This document shows positions 11,501-24,400 of a stretch of 64,000 nucleotides of DNA, one piece after another (position 1 is the stretch's first letter; every line of letters starts with the position of its first letter). This DNA is from Liolophura sinensis (lineage: Eukaryota > Mollusca > Polyplacophora > Chitonida > Chitonidae): contig NC_088302.1 of the NCBI RefSeq assembly GCF_032854445.1, forward strand, positions 48,886,046-48,950,045, written 5' to 3'. The position numbers and the translations under genes are program-made. Under the pieces are notes generated by a model. It saw only the letters and a program-made list of their open reading frames with translations, did not search any database and was not told the DNA's origin.

Positions 11501-14268
11501 TCCAATCGTCTCCAAGTCCAAATTTTCTCAAACTGAGATGAAATGCGGTTTTTTTGACAGTCTTGTCTTTTATTAATAGCCGCTATGAAGCATGAAGTTT
11601 CTATCTTACTGAAGCCACTGGTGATGAGAGACAAAAGATGTGTACACAGCACTATCCTGATGCTTTGCTTTGAATTTAATATAGCCCTGCCGTCGCCCCT
11701 TGATAATCAGAAATAAAGGTTTTGGCCTCAGACAGCTCCATGGATCATCCGTTTTTCTCGCATTTATCTTACACTTTTTGTGCAAACATCGGACCTTCTT
11801 TCTATTGTAAGACATCAGAATTTTGTCGAAGTATCTTACCTTTGGAGCTACATGTTTCATTATTTTGCCTTAGCAAGCATACCTTTCTGCCAGTGCACTC
11901 CTCTCTCATTATGCAGAAGGTCAGGGACATTGCAGAAACAACAAGCGAGACAGTCTTAAGGTCACTTGCCTTCTTAGTCCTTTAAAATGCTGACAAAATA
12001 TATATTTTTAAGCAGGAACAAAACTTGGATTCATTTTTTTGATATTACTTACTTTTATGCTTGCTGTGTTTTGTCAATAATTTACGATTCCCTCTGCTGA
12101 GATCAGTCGCAAGTAAACTACAGTCTTTTAATCCTAACTTAAAGAGGCTGAACCAGAGGGGTTTTTTTTAGCAAAAATCCACATTTGCTAATGTAATGAA
12201 ATTTTCTGTATTTACCAAGAATTGCTCGAATTATTTGTCTTTCATAAATAACGGACTCGTACCAGAACCATGTACAGTGTAAAATTATCCTAAAGTTTGG
12301 AAAACTTATAGTGCTGTCCGCTTTACGTATTTTGTGAATATTATTACCGAGTTTGAACGGTAATGTGCAGGGATGAGGCTGGTATTTTGTGAATGGTAAC
12401 AATATGGGCTATTTTAAATAATAACAAAACTTCGAATGGGTTTAAGCTGATCGATTTTTTGCCAAAAAGCCTCTCTCTTAAAAGACACAGCCGACCCAGC
12501 AATCTGCTAAAGCTGGATTCGAACACGTCGACTGATTAGTCAAGAGCCGAATGTCGAGGCAACCCAGAGATTTAACATCCGAGCCAGGGAAGGTCGATAA
12601 GCTATGGAAACAAACGTCCTTATTTTTCTGGCAAATTCCAGAGGAAAAAACATATGCAATCATAGCTTTAAGAGGTTTGCAAAATTACACTGTTTAATCG
12701 ATCTATAACTACTTGTATAACAAATACAATTCAAATATTATCCAAGTATGAATCGGTGGGCGACCACCAGAGATAAGGAAAATGTATAGCTGGCAGACGT
12801 GACACCACACGGATTGTCTCTTATACCCGACGCCTTAGCTTTGTTTCGAATTAATCCATCACCATCATTAATGATAGAATTAAAATCTGAAATACTTAAC
12901 GAGCCTAACGAGCTAACAGTGCAAGCGACAAAGTTTACTGATCTTTGAACCACATGCCATTTCCTGGATGACTTAACCATTCTGACAGTGGTTTTTACAC
13001 AGATTGCGTTTCAGGGACTTTGAATGTTAGATGGCATGTGCTCCAGCCACGTTCATGTCACCCATGGCTGTTGTATAGAGTGAAGCGACAATACATGGTG
13101 CAAGCATTAGTGACACCATATTCTATTAATAGCCTTCACCTGGCTGTTTCAGTGGCTGTAAATGTATCCCTGACATCACTCATTATAGCAGAAATATGAC
13201 TACAAGCCGATGCCATGAGTTCATTTAGGGTTTATTTAACACATACATTTTTGGTTTTTGTGTTTCCAAACAATATGAAATAACCCTGTTGCGTTTATTA
13301 ATTTATCGTGGATAGAGGAGTACTACTTTGCTTATGGTATTTCTGTGCTGATTTGAGTGTTTTCTTCGCCTTTCTTCATGAGCTATCAAATCTAACTATT
13401 GAGCACACAGGTGAATGAATGAATGAAGAAAAGAAAGTAATGTAGCACTGACTATAAATGTGTACTGATAGATGTTACTTTTTGAGCTCTGATTCACAAA
13501 ACAATCGTATTTACACTAATTTGATTGCAGCTACCGTGACATGATATGTGCTGAACCTGTACTTACAATTTACATAGCAATTTAGCCAGTAATTTATATC
13601 TGATAGCTTGGGTTGCCTCAGTAGACGACAGATTATTTTTTTCAGAAAGTTGTGTTTGATCAAGGTTGCGATGGTTACGTATCACATGTTTGGATTTGTT
13701 AGGCATCCTTTCCTCAATGTTTTTTCTCTTCATCTATCAAACCAGACGATATCATATAATTGAAGGCGTGATCTCCAATCAATACTAGAAAAATAAATAC
13801 TTCTTTATTTGATGTTGACTCTAAACATTTTTGAATTACCATTTTAGGGTATATTTGATTTCTCAATTCCTCCATTAACAAACCCGATCACCTCATAACA
13901 TGTAAAACAAATCGTATGAGGCACTACTTTAAAATAAATATTTTTTCCATTGACAGGATCTGGTAGCCTGGGTGACCGTGGGGACTTACCACATCCCCCA
14001 CACAGAGGACCTACCCACCATGGCGACACCGGGGCGTCGTATGGGATTTGCTCTCATACCACACAATTACTTCGCAGAGGACCCGTCCATGTCGTCTAGG
14101 AACTCCATCAGGGTAGACATGACAGACAAAGCGGAAACGGGCAATAGAACGGTCAGAGTACAGCGCTACTCCGTACCCAATGACGTCAGATGCGTGGGAA
14201 ACGCCACCGACTTCTACGACCTAGTCGCCGAAGATAGCCAGCTGTTATTTGTCGGAGACGAAAGTTAA
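8504..14268 (+). CDS. Gene A: copper amine oxidase-like membrane protein with a degenerate active site (probable pseudoenzyme)
   Basis: Coding exons are 8525-10603 (693 codons) and 13957-14268, giving 796 residues. The donor is GAA|GTACGT and the acceptor TTGACAG|GATCTG, phase 0; an acceptor-like TTTCTCAG ends 21 nt before the chosen ATG. Residues 1-18 are cytoplasmic (KRR at 13-15) and 19-38 form a signal anchor. IFSDLT at 68-73 starts the D2 domain, and C215/C219 lie in D3. The catalytic domain runs from about 320. The TPQ-precursor Tyr is Y492 (NYDY), the third copper His is H705 in T-V-G-T-Y-H-I-P-H-T-E-D-L-P, the calcium-site residues are D550/L551/D552 and D694/L695, and the C422-C449 disulphide pair is kept. 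Against B, C and D in ungapped alignment, the catalytic Asp is T404, the first copper His of H-x-H is Q541 and the Thr of the TPQ motif is A488. Known chemistry needs these residues for TPQ formation and amine oxidation, so activity is unlikely (inference). The frame is otherwise open with no stop. Confidence 0.93.
10604..13956 (+). other. Gene A intron (3.35 kb)
   Basis: It begins GTACGT and ends TTTTTTCCATTGACAG. This is the longest of the four homologous introns (650-854 bp in the others). It contains an imperfect ~103-bp direct repeat at about 10848-11070 (units with GCCTCATT, GCCATGCC and AAGACAC). A weak antisense tRNA-like stretch lies near 12505-12580. No SINE with a clear tail was found in it. 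Confidence 0.85.
12505..12580 (-). other. Weak tRNA-like or SINE-head remnant
   Basis: On the - strand a box B-like TGTTCGAATCC is preceded at suitable distance by a hairpin-like segment, but box A is poor and the acceptor ends do not pair convincingly. It is probably a degenerate tRNA-derived fragment. Confidence 0.25.
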
Positions 14269-14777
14269 CATGGACATAGAGGCATCCAAATTTAAATTTG
14301 TGTCAGATGAAAGGCCATACTAGTTTTTATTCTCTTCCATCTCTTTGCTCACGCAAAATATGGCGCAAACAAATTATTTTCTAAGATGGAATGTTTAACC
14401 ATGTTTCACCATTTCCTTTTTCACACTCCCATGAGCGGTAACGGTGAATGGGAAATCATTAGAACCAGATTACATTCTCTCAACATCTAGATTCAACTAA
14501 TCCACATAACTCCCAACAGAATTTTGCTGAATTGTTACATATTGAAAATAATCATGAAAAACATGGTAAAATTGGAAGAGTACTAATTGATATTATCTGT
14601 ACAGGTTTTAGTTTAAGTTGAGACGCCCTATAAATTTCAAACTATCCTTGCATAGTAGTCCACAATAAGAAAAGAAAGAAGCTTCTGGTGAGGTTATTAA
14701 GTGGTTAAGAGGAAGAGTCAAATGGATTCGTAATTACCACTTTATCCCATGACATTGCTTGGTACTAAAAACTCAAT
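14269..14777 (+). other. Presumed 3' UTR and flank of gene A
   Basis: This stretch follows the TAA stop. I see no canonical AATAAA close to the stop and no other feature until the TA microsatellite. Confidence 0.4.
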
Positions 14778-14778
14778 G

Positions 14779-14872
<94 letters not shown>
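14778..14872. repeat. (TA)n microsatellite, about 95 bp
   Basis: Uninterrupted alternating T and A. It is likely polymorphic in length and prone to assembly error. Confidence 0.97.
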
Positions 14873-14876
<4 letters not shown>

Positions 14877-15346
14877 AAGCTATATCGTGGTCGTTAAACG
14901 CACAACAAATTGTTTGCCGACTTTCTTTGCATACGGTTGGAAAGTAATTTCCTTCTCACCGTTGCAAGTTCCCACGCATATTTCCATTCGGTTGTCTTGA
15001 TCCTAAACAGTTTGTTGCATGTTTGCCCAGTTACACCGAGTCACATTCATTTCTAACATGTTTTTATATATTTTGGTGAAGGCAGGCAAATTATGAAAGG
15101 GAGCACAACCTCCAGGTAAACTTTTACATGTACAATAAAAGAGACACAACTGGTGAAATAAGGCTCCAAATCACTTGTGTCAGTGATTTCACGGAGTCTA
15201 ACATCATGGAGGCATGCTCGTTGTGCTTTGTCTTCTAAACAGATGCCCTTTGACATTACTTTTTGAAGTTTTTAAAAAATATTGTGGTTTTGAATGTTTC
15301 TTTAAGTAGTCTCTCCGAGCTGTGGAACAAAGAAGCGTGTTATATA

Positions 15347-15875
15347 CTACAATGTTTAGGTGACAATCAAGCCGATCAGTCTTCGACTGGATTACAATTG
15401 TCATATCTTTTTGCACTCTTGTAAACTACTAAATAATTCACTTTTGAGCTATGTATTATTCATGGTATAGCTTCGCTAATAAGTGAATTCCGATTCATGG
15501 GTTTATTTCTCAAGATCGCGCGTATTTGACCAGATGGGTTGTTTGTGACATTTACTGCAGATAGAATCATATTCTCTGTACATATTATATATTAGATATA
15601 TTAGGATATACAATACAACATTTTGAGTAATTCTAGACCAGTGATGTCTAAAAAATTGCAATTAACAACACTGCATTTTTTACCTAATTCTGCTTAGGCC
15701 ATGGTGCTAGGGGGCGTTAAAATTGCAACTGTGTATGCATTTAGATGAGCATTTACAATTAAACCCTACTGAGATAAATTGACAAAAGGCCATATTTCAC
15801 TGGTTACGTGTGACCATTTGCCAGCTGTCACATTGTCTTTGCTGCTCTGGTTTTACTCTCTATGCTGTACGCCTT
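15347..15875 (+). repeat. Dispersed repeat family X, long copy 1
   Basis: It aligns with 22290-22805 along its length. Shared segments include TGCACTCTTGTAAACTAC, GAGCTATGTATTATTCA, GTTGTTTGTGA, TACAATACAACATTTT, AATTCTAGA and GCTGCTCTGGTTTTACTCTC. No open frame, tRNA head or obvious terminal repeat is seen. It may be a non-autonomous transposon or a segmental duplication, and its class is unknown. Confidence 0.8.
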
Positions 15876-18665
15876 TAATTGACACGCCGTCGCTTTTCGT
15901 CATAACTTTTTTGTTTCGTTTCATCTTTAAGTCTTTTGCATAAGACATTTGTAAAAATAATTGGTTATTTTATATAAAACCGTGAGAAATATTTGAGCTT
16001 ACACTACAGATTACTTCGAGAACAGCTTCAAGTGATTCAATTTTGCATGAGACTGATTTATAGGTTTAATATCTGTTCTCTTATGTCGACGAGAACGACG
16101 ACAAAGTAAGCCAGCATTTTATCGATGTTTTAAAGCGATGTAACCGCTAACTGCATGATATTACATCAATGTGAGGGACTTGGGCCCTACGGTGGAAACA
16201 CGAAATAATAAGACTTTAGACAGCGGATGGGTAATCTTTGCGACGCTGCTCCATTTTTATGAAGATATGTGTAAATGTCCTGTACTTTAGACATTTTTCA
16301 AAGCTAAAATTCCCATCTGTAACGTATATTGATGAATGATAATTCGATCATACTGAGGCGCACAAACAGCTGGCAAAAAACGAACATGATTCATGGGATA
16401 TCTATTAAATTATTGCAATAAGCTATAGTATTGTCCCTATGCATTATTTATAAGTCAGACGAATTACATTAACGCAATTTTGCTATATAAGCAATTCAGC
16501 CACACGGGTGTTTCTTCGGTTTTGAACGTCCATATTTAATAAAGGTGTTGATAACAATGGATGATTGGGAGAGTAGAAGGAACGTGCATAACGATGAAGT
16601 CTTATTGTGTCTATGCAGGGCACGTTGACCTCATTATTTGCATGGGACGTACGAAATTTTTGTGTAAGATTTGTTTCGCTATTATTATTATTATTGTTTT
16701 ATACACATCGCTTCTCTTAATTTTGTAAATATTTAAGACTTATCAGCTGTACTTGACAAAAGAATTACACTTTCAATAAATGTGAAAATTCGTAGAATCG
16801 AGAAAAATGCCGAAGAGTTGAAAGGTGTTGAGAGAAATTGTTAGCCAGTGAGAAACTGTTAAGGAGCATTAATTGACTCGTGATATGGCCGAGTGGGTTA
16901 AATGATTCCAAAGTTAGCAATTTGGCAATTCCGTTATGTGAACTTGTTCACTTCAACAGAAAATAAAATTCTCCATAACTGCGCTCTATCACAGTTCACG
17001 TGGAAAGAAATCTGCCCAAGGCAGATGGTTTATTCCGGGAACTCCGGTTTTCTTCGCTCATAAAACTGGGCGCCATCATTTAAGTGAAAAATGTACGAGT
17101 TTGTCCTTAAATAATTAAATCAATTCAGGCTAAAGCATGGCTGAATCCGTTCTTATGTGATGAAAGAACGGCTTAAATGTGATATAAGGCAGCTTGTAAT
17201 TTTGCATGCAACCAATGTCACAAAACATCAAAATTTGATTGTTATTTTTATAAGAGATCAGCTAAAGTGAGAAAACTAGACCAATGTCTGTAAATTATTG
17301 ATGAGGCGAAATCTGTGTGCTGCAACAGAAAGCCATTGGACACTAATTAGTTTTCCTCCGCATGCAATATGAACCGCAGTACGGCCAATATATTCTGTTC
17401 TTTTTAAATATATAACAGGTTTGATTGTTACAGTTGTACTTTATGCAGAAATTATGTAAATAATGGACTGTTTTTGTTTTGTTTGTTTTTTCACATTGTT
17501 AAAATTTTACTATGCTGTTTTACACGGTAAAATGTTGACATTTATGTATTGTTTGTTAAAATTGCTTTACTATTCGGGTTGTAAATTTTACCACATATTA
17601 GTGTGCAATGTTCGTTGAGACCTCTTAGGCAGTTAGTTGGAATCATTACCAAAGGGGGATAACCCGCATTGTTGTTTAGCTACAACACAAACTCCTCACG
17701 GAGTTGGTATAGCTAATATTATCCACACGTTCATGAGATTTTAGACTCTTCCTACACAAGTGGAATATTCCCGAGCACGGCGCAATACACAAGTAAATGA
17801 ATAAACCAAACGTAAAATTTCTGGCCTTTCGATTCTTTCCGTTACTTGGATAGGAAAAAAAAATAACTTCAATTATTGTATTTCTCAGGATTCCATTTCC
17901 CTAGCTACCATGTTAAGCCATTTTATGTGGATCTCTAAAATACACTAATAGCACTGTTCCTGATTATTTTAAGTAATTCACAGATTCAATACGTATTTAT
18001 TATAGTAACACTTTGCATGTATTGGACAAAGATGTGCGAATTTGTTAAACATATAAAATACAATAACAAGAAGAATAGTTATTAAATAATGCACGGGAAT
18101 GTTTGTTGATGCGAATGTTAAGGGTCAAACTGCTAAAGTCAAACTTGGACTACGCCGTAAAAGGTTACTGGTGTGTTTTCAAACTGACATAAATGAAAGT
18201 TTGTCGTCGTTAACTGAACGCTACATTGTTCAAGATTTCTGTGGTTGCCATAAAATAATCACGAGGTGACCACGTGCTTGTCGGAAAGGTCGATACACGA
18301 TGCAGGCATACGTCACAAACTGCTCTAAAATATACAAAAGAATATGGTATTCTTGCACTTTGGATGAACAATATAGTCTTGTGACTTACAGACTGTGATT
18401 TTGAAATTCACATTCCTGAGAGGTATTGACAATTAATCCAAAGCCACTTGTTTCCACTTTGTAGATATTTTAACTAGGCATTGTTATATTTTATCAAGTA
18501 AATAATAAAGGTATTTGTTTTCAGTCGCATTCATTGTTTCCGGGCTTTTCATCCGTTTCCCAGTTTTTCCAATCTTGGAAGTTTCGTATACCTAGTTCGT
18601 AGAGTGAATGGAATACCCCACGGCAAAAGTGGGAAATAACAATCATTTTTTAAACAGAAAGCGTT
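15876..18665. other. Non-coding stretch; one weak tRNA-like remnant
   Basis: AT-rich with no gene. At about 16874-16940 a + strand box A-like ATGGCCGAGTGGGTTAA resembles a Ser/Leu tRNA D-arm, but no matching box B follows at the right distance, so at most it is a tRNA or SINE remnant. Confidence 0.4.
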
Positions 18666-18919
18666 AATTTATTTATTTGAACTATTTATACTTAAGAATA
18701 TTTCACTTATACGACGGTGGCCAACATTTTTATGGGAGGAAATCGGGCAGTGCTCGGGAAAACCCAAGACAAACCGTAGGCTACTGGCAGACATTCCCAC
18801 GTGCGAGCGGAGAGGAAGCCAGTATGAGAAGGACTTGAACTCACAGTGATCGGATTGGTGAGAGATTCCTGGGTCGTTGTACAGCTCTAACAAGCTCACT
18901 AATGGGCCACTGAGGCCCC
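18666..18919 (-). mobile_element. tRNA-derived SINE, near full length, antisense
   Basis: From the left it shows the tail complement TTTATTTATTTGAA, CAAGAATATTTCAC-like and ACGACGGTGGCCA segments, the GGGAGGAAATCGGGCAG block, the box B complement GGACTTGAACTC and the box A complement GGGCCACTGAGGCCCC. It is diverged but complete. Confidence 0.85.
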
Positions 18920-21609
18920 CAAAAGGCGTTGAAACATTAGCGCTATTCGCATTATTCAGAATTTGAAATGACTCTCCTTTCAGAGTAGTACGTCCTATGC
19001 TAATCAAAAATCAGAAAACGCTTACTTCTTTTAGCACGAAGAACCATCTGACTGCCAAGAGTAAACAATCTCCTGGTTTAAATCCGCAACCCGATCAACG
19101 AGAGCTTGACTTGAGAGTATGACTTTATACAGAGCTGGGGACAGCCCGAGGTGTCAATCCTGTTGAGTATAAACTGCAACGATAAATATGCCTCATGGCA
19201 TATGTGGGACATCACTATACTACCACACTAACTGATGAAATCTATGCATAAAGGATACAGTGCAGGGAACCAAAGCTGGATACATAAATTAAGAAAAGCC
19301 AAAACATGCTTTTCTCAATAATAGTTTTGTCAGACGAATTCCGTCTTCGCACTATGACTGTTATAGTCTATTACTTTTAGGTAGTCGCCCGTATTCAGCT
19401 GTCTGTAAAATCAGTCCTACTCGATATCGAAATTTCCTTTAGTCAGTGACAGGTAACAAGACAAGCTCTACTCGTTCTTGCAAAGAAAACAGCAAGGAAA
19501 GCATGCAACTTGCTTTTGAATAATTATGACGTCTTCCGAGGCAATGACTTTTTGGTGTCGAAACTTTAACATCATGAATTAGAAAAAGTATTCTGAATGC
19601 ATTTTCTTCGCAATAATATGGTACTTCATCGAATGATTGACTGAGTAACTGGTTGATTGATTCAGTTTCGCTGCACTAAAAATTATTTTACTTATACGAT
19701 GGCGGTCACTTATAGGAGTAGAGCAATCCTAGAGTTCCAGGTATAAACCATCGGTTTTGGCAACTTACTCACGAACTTTCACACGTTTGACGTAACGATT
19801 ACCGCGTGTGAAGACAAGCGGTCCTCAACGAACTTCAGGTCCTACTAATTTAGATGCCATAATAAATGAAAGTGAAATGTATGGTTTTGAACGCGACTAG
19901 GTTAAAAAGTCGAATCTGAAGTTTTATTTTGATCGTGTTTCAGTTGATTTCTGTCAGCTTTTTCCTAAGCCCGTTTGCCCTCAGTAATTTGCGTATAGAG
20001 ACGTAATTTTTAAAGTTAAGACCAATGGTTAGAAAATGTGTTACTGACGACTGTTATCCGTCTTAGACTTCGTCTCAGACGTAAGGAAAAGCCGTCGGCC
20101 CAATTTAGTGGCGAACGTTTTTGCTTGCAGGCGTTTTGACCTGATCCTTACTGCCAGACAGACCTGGGATTTCTCAGTGCCCTGTCTTTCAAAATATTGA
20201 ACAAATAACGTCTGAGACGATGTGCACTTTACAAAAAAGTCTTTTTGTAGTTACAGATGATGATATATAAAGTTTTGAAAGCATTTATTTAAGTCATAGA
20301 GTGTAAGTCAGGAGGTTGATGAGTTTTTGTCCCCGCACTCGTCTTTTTCAAACGGTCTGAAGTCAGTGTAAAGGAATATCCTTTATATCGGTTTTATGGG
20401 ACTTTATGTTCAATAAGGCGAGCTATGCAAAATCTATACCTGTCATTATAGGACTATAGAGACTGAAAACTGTGTACTTGTGACGTTACGCGATCCATAC
20501 CACTCTGTGTAGGTGAGTTCGGCTGTGTTCGGCCGGCAAGTGCAAAGCGCACTAAAATGCTTTATACGCCACCAAAACAGCTCACATACACACCATTTTT
20601 ACATCCTTGGTATGAATATATGTAGTTACATGCATTATTAGTGAATTTATCGTTAACAGCATTTTCACTGAAGTACATTTTAAAACTGCACAAACGACCC
20701 TACAAGCACCGTCGATTACTTAGTCACCAAGGGCCGTACGGATAATGGGAGCGATGACCGATTGCTTTCATGGATATGCGTTGCCTAATAAAGAATGCCT
20801 CATCCAATCACATTACTGGTCACTCGTCTAGTGATTAGTATAAATTAACTAACATCCGAACAAACTACTGCGATCCCAAAACGTGACTATCGATGTTATT
20901 AAATTTTCATAGGATACGGTGCACTGTTTCAACTCAATCAGAACGATATAGTAGGTACCTGTGGTCAGCTTAAACTTGCCAAATTAGCCTAAGGCCTCCG
21001 GTTTACCCCTGGCGCTCTACTTTCCTCCAGGCAAAATAATGACCGGTCTTTGGTATAAGTGAAATATTATTGATTGTGGCGTTAAAGAAGAACCAAATAA
21101 ACAAATAGCTGAACAAATAAACTCCAATGTGTTAGGCGGACACCAGAACACGGTACATTCAATGTATTCTGACCTGGTACAAACCATTGACAAAAGTAGC
21201 TACTGTGCATACATTCGCTATTTTTGAAAGCTTCGTTTTTTATCGCTCGGTATGTACAAGTGATTAACTGCTGCAGGCATTTACCGATCAGGAAATAAAA
21301 TTACTAGACATTGTGTAAAACAGGCACACTCAGTCAGGACAAATGCACCGAGCTACAAGTGTATCATTTAGTTTGGAATTATTCCCAAGCTTGCCATGTA
21401 TTCATGGTCCAATGCACATCACACATGTATGTGTCACATGTTGGATTTAAACTTAAGCTGCGGCTATTTACTGAATTTGATTTGTATTTTCGTCTTACAC
21501 ATATGTCGTTAAGCCGAAGTTAATCATCGCCGTAACTTGACCCTAAATTGGAGTGCGAGAAATATGTACCATACATATATTTCCATGAGACATCATTAAG
21601 TGTCTATAT
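18920..21609. other. Intergenic stretch between genes A and B
   Basis: No gene found. Around 19660-19800 there is a badly decayed antisense SINE-like piece (ATTTTACTTATACGATGGCGG and ACAT-less middle segment). The remainder shows nothing recognisable. Confidence 0.4.
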
Positions 21610-21611
21610 GT

Positions 21612-21700
21612 TTATTTATTTGATTATTTTATACGAAGGCTGCCAGCATGGATGAAACCGGGCACAGTCCGGGGTAACGCAGGTTTCTGACAGACCCCAC
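21612..21700 (-). mobile_element. SINE 3'-half fragment
   Basis: The tail complement TTTATTTATTTGATT is followed by TATACGAAGGCTGCCAGCAT and AAACCGGGCACAG; the tRNA head is absent. This is the usual form of a 5'-truncated copy. Confidence 0.75.
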
Positions 21701-21884
21701 TTACGAACATCATAAAGTGTCAAGTTATACAGTTATATAGAACAGTCTTGCTTTAACCATATAAACAGATTAAAGAGAAATTATGTAAGTCATTACATAC
21801 TGAGAACATATTTCTGTCTATATTAAAATAAATTATTCAACGTGGAGGAACAATTTTTTCCTAATTTTCTATGTATTTACATAT

Positions 21885-22050
21885 TTGTTTATTTGATTGG
21901 TGTTTAACGCCGTTCTCAAGAATATTTCACTCATGCGACGGCGGCAGGCATTATGGTGGGAGGAAACCGGGCAGAGCCCGGCGGAAACCCACGACCACCC
22001 GCAGTTTGCTGGCAGACTTTCTCACCTACGGCTGTACAGGAAGCCAGTCT
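21885..22050 (-). mobile_element. SINE, 5'-truncated antisense copy
   Basis: It carries TTTATTTGATTGGTGTTTAA, CAAGAATATTTCAC, GCGACGGCGG, GGGAGGAAACCGGGCAGAG and CCCACGACCACCCGCAG in family order. It stops near the GGAAGCCAG segment before the tRNA head. Confidence 0.85.
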
Positions 22051-22289
22051 TACTTTTCTAGGCATGTCAATCTACGGACTTTGTATCTTTCTCGGTTTGT
22101 ACATACTTCATTTAAAAAATGACAATTTAAAATAACTATACGCAAACGGATTAGGTGATTCACAGAGACTTTGAACTCAACTACAGTGAGCATATATATG
22201 CGTTTAGATCAAGTATGAACAATTGGTGACAACTGGACACTTTGCAAAAAAATACCTTTTTAAAAAGTATTGTACAACACGACATTTTG

Positions 22290-22805
22290 CTTTTAAGGCC
22301 ACAATCAAGCCTTCGATTCACAATCTTCGATTAGATTGCAGTTGTCATATCCATTTGCATTCTTGTAAACTACCAAATGATTCACTTTTGTGCTATGTAT
22401 TATTCACGGTATAACTTCGCTATTATGTGAAATTCGAATTCATGTGCTTATTTTTCAAGGTGGCAAATATTTGACTGGATATGTTGTTTGTGATATTTAC
22501 TGGAGATAGAATCATGTCCTCTGTACATATTATATATTAGGATATACAATACAACATTTTAAGTAATTCTAGATCAGTGACGTCTGATATATTGCACTCA
22601 GCATCATCGCGTGTTTTCCTAATTCTATGAAGCCATCTTGCTGGGGGAGGTGAGAGTTTTTACTATTCTGTTTCCGCATTAACATGAACAGTCAGAATAA
22701 AACCTTAATTGAAGTCAGTTAAGAAGAGGCCGAATTTCACCTGTCATGTGTGACCATTTGCCAATGATCAAACTGTTCTCGCTGCTCTGGTTTTACTCTC
22801 CGTAA
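22290..22805 (+). repeat. Dispersed repeat family X, long copy 2
   Basis: It has the same order of segments as 15347-15875, with moderate substitutions and small indels. It starts near CAATCAAGCC and ends GCTGCTCTGGTTTTACTCTC. It lies upstream of gene B. Confidence 0.8.
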
Positions 22806-24256
22806 TCTTAAATAACTTAGGTCTCTGATATTCGATCGTCCGGTCAGCATTTCTTGATTTTATTAGGGACATAGTATGATTTATTTACAACGTGTTTTAG
22901 ATATATATGTAGTATGTAGGAAAACGAAATCTTACATATCTGGACGAAAAATTCCACGAGTGTGAGCATTTGTGTATATTTTATCACCATTCTTTGGGCA
23001 TAGTGTTTCGAAGCCGGGTTCAAAACTTGTGAGCTAGAAATCTTGTGTGACCAACCCGAATCTTACCACGCCCTAGTGCGCGCCATTTAACCTCTGGTAT
23101 TTAACTTTTATAATTTCAATGGCAGAGCAAAAGTTCGAAGCCTTATGTCCTTCGATGGTGTATTTACCGGGGCCAGTGTTTTCTTCTGACTAAAACGGGA
23201 AGATTTCATCACGACTTTTGACAGAAGTCACGGTGTATAAATCTACCTACCTTTTGATGGAAGGCGTCAAATCAGCAGAGCGTGACCGGTAAGTAGGGTG
23301 CAGAGTACACATCACCAAGGGGCTGGGCCCTCTACTCTGTCATATTCTGGCCCCACTATCACAGTCACACTGGATACTCCAGGTAAATATGACTTGATTA
23401 TTTCTCTCGTACTTTCGTAAAAGTAGTTTTGTAGAGTGGTAAATTGTTAGTGTCTAATAATATATATTAAAGTCGTGTTATTATACTGACGTATAACCCA
23501 TATAGGCAGAGAGGCTTCAGAATGCAGTTGGGGATATTTATTCATCCATGTTTACATTAACATATCGATGAGAATAGAGCTAAACACGGTCGTTATTTGC
23601 GACTCAAACGTGGGATAGATGCATTTATGTATGTACACTGTAGAGAAGGGGCTAACTTTATTTTTACGGAATAGTCAGTAGGCTATAAAGCTAGTGAGGT
23701 CAAAAGGTCATAGTGCTGCCATTTTAAGACGTCCAAGTCGGAGATCAGATACATATCTGTCCTTCACCCCGAAAAACTAACCATACTCTACCCATCGCTA
23801 CCCACCCACCAACTGTCCCTGCCTTTCTGTACATTTGTGACAGGTGGGGAAAGAGAGCCCCGTTTACATGTTTTTCACGTGGAAGACATGGCAGGACAAA
23901 ACTTTTAAAGAAATTTTCTTTTTTAGACAGGATGTATATATAATAGACTTGTGATAGATACTTGCTTAATCCTGTACCAGAGCTTGGATTTTAGTAACAA
24001 AATCAGTCTTTGTTTCTATCAGAACTCATTCCAGGCATCGAAAGGTACATGTACATGTGCTATAGCTTAGGACTCATACAATAGCAATAGGATATAATCA
24101 GTGATAAAGGACACCGAAAAATGACGTTCACGAAAATTTAGCCCTGTCTAGTGCAAACTTTGCTGGAAATGCTTCTGGCAATGTAATTTCACGCCGGTAG
24201 TATGCTTAGGTCTTGAGGGTATGCATACCCCGGTAAATGTACAGCAACGATTGTAT
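22806..24256. other. Non-coding stretch, nothing recognised
   Basis: No convincing open frame or repeat was seen between the family X copy and the next SINE. Confidence 0.5.
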
Positions 24257-24400
24257 TTTATTTACTTATTTGATTGGTGTTTTACCCTGTACTCAAAAAT
24301 ACTTTACTTATACGGGGGCGGCCAGCATTATAGTGGCAGGAAACCGGGTAGAGCCCGGGGGGAACCCCATGACCATCCGCTGACAGACCAGCAACAATTG
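24257..24400 (-). mobile_element. SINE, 5'-truncated antisense copy
   Basis: Contains TTTATTTACTTATTTGATTG, TACTTTACTTATACGGGGGC, GGCCAGCATTATAGTGG and GGAAACCGGGTAGAGCCCGG. The head is missing. Confidence 0.85.

Noticed and set aside
14749-15000. Open frame through the TA microsatellite (alternating Tyr-Ile)
   Set aside because: It is only the translation of simple sequence.
16874-16940. Possible Ser/Leu tRNA from a box A-like ATGGCCGAGTGGGTTAA
   Set aside because: No box B at the right distance and no pairing acceptor stem.
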